Assembly: GCA_016717345.1 (NCBI GenBank)
Contig: JADKFR010000002.1
Coordinates: 372,001 to 436,000, forward strand
Length of the DNA: 64,000 nt
Reading direction: 5' to 3'
DNA from: Propionibacteriaceae bacterium
Lineage (GTDB): Bacteria > Actinomycetota > Actinomycetes > Propionibacteriales > Propionibacteriaceae
Of this stretch, positions 63,683 to 64,000 are shown in pieces. The first letter of the stretch is position 1. Every line of letters starts with the position of its first letter. Made by a program: the position numbers and the translations under genes. The notes under the pieces were generated by a model. It worked only from the letters and a program-made list of their open reading frames with translations, was not told where the DNA came from and made no database searches.

Positions 63683-64000
63683 CGCGCAGCACCTTCTAGC
63701 GTTGTGGATCTGAGACTCACGGCGGAGCCGTCAGCCAGTCGGACTGTTGCACTCGACGACGTCGGTTCCTTGGCGAGGAACTCTCTGAAGCGTGCCGCTC
63801 TGAGGAAGGCGAGTAGGAAGCTCCGTTTGCTGTCGGCAAGAACGGTGTCGGTGAACTCGACGTTGGAGTCCTGGACGGCGAGCACGGCATCGACGAAGCT
63901 GTTGAGGACGCCGGCGTCCTGGTAGAAGTCAGCGTCGGTGTTGTGGCGGGCGCCATCTACTAGGACTTCGACGTCGCGGGCTTTACGGAAGACGAGGTCG
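63679..64000 (-). CDS. Unknown protein upstream of the HipA-like kinase (3' part)
   Basis: The frame is open at the right edge and ends at 63679, overlapping the kinase start by 4 bp. About 106 C-terminal residues are visible, including 'LVFRKARDVEVLVDGARHNT', 'DADFYQDAGVLNSFVDAV' and 'RSFLLAFLRAARFREFLA'. I do not recognise the family. It is the first visible gene of the kinase operon. Confidence 0.6.
   Translation of the reverse strand, partial: DLVFRKARDVEVLVDGARHNTDADFYQDAGVLNSFVDAVLAVQDSNVEFTDTVLADSKRSFLLAFLRAARFREFLAKEPTSSSATVRLADGSAVSLRSTTLEGAAR

Overview
The window comes from the replication-origin region of a high-GC actinobacterium, most likely a member of the Propionibacteriaceae or a close relative. 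This rests on the gene order rpmH-rnpA-yidD-yidC-jag-rsmG-parA-parB on one side of dnaA and dnaN-recF-dciA-gyrB-gyrA-DUF3566-tRNA-Ile on the other, on frequent GTG starts with 4-bp gene overlaps, and on strongly GC-ending codons. The genus is an inference.

Layout. 1-9.7 kb: end of an anaerobic glycerol-3-phosphate dehydrogenase operon (glpB partial, glpC), yaaA, a small FMN-type protein, a frameshifted short-chain dehydrogenase, a DHA2-type efflux pump, the tail of a decayed flavin oxidoreductase, then trxB-trxA and a GNAT acetyltransferase. Two intergenic stretches (3.4-3.85 kb and 7.2-7.7 kb) carry a shared family of tandem GC-rich repeats. 9.7-13.2 kb: PLP aminotransferase, a D-Ala-D-Ala ligase homologue, SURF1 and DUF3817 proteins. 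13.2-23.2 kb: origin core. Two parS sites lie in and next to parA, and DnaA-box-like sequences flank dnaA, mainly in the dnaA-dnaN gap (putative oriC). 23.2-29.4 kb: a complete gluconate/Entner-Doudoroff cassette (GntR regulator, gntK, gntP, edd, eda, gnd) lies between dciA and gyrB. 29.6-35.5 kb: gyrB, gyrA, DUF3566 protein, tRNA-Ile(GAT) and a terminator.

From 36 kb onward the region is accessory. A galactoside operon (36.1-49.7 kb) encodes a LacI regulator, a GH42 beta-galactosidase, an ABC sugar importer without its ATPase, a GH2 beta-galactosidase, a GH36 remnant that has lost its catalytic core, galK, galE and a UGP-type uridylyltransferase. No galT is present. Beyond it are a 5'-truncated DUF6884-endonuclease III fusion, a complete IS21-family element, two lipoproteins, a PD-(D/E)xK-like protein with an unrecognised partner, a tandem pair of broken tyrosine recombinases, an RNase D-like exonuclease, and a split HipA-type kinase/HIRAN operon running off the right edge.

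Several genes, including the essential gyrA, are split by single-base indels, most of them at short homopolymers. This points to consensus errors in the assembly. The 'broken' state of gnd, the sugar-binding protein, the dehydrogenase and perhaps the recombinases should be read with that in mind.
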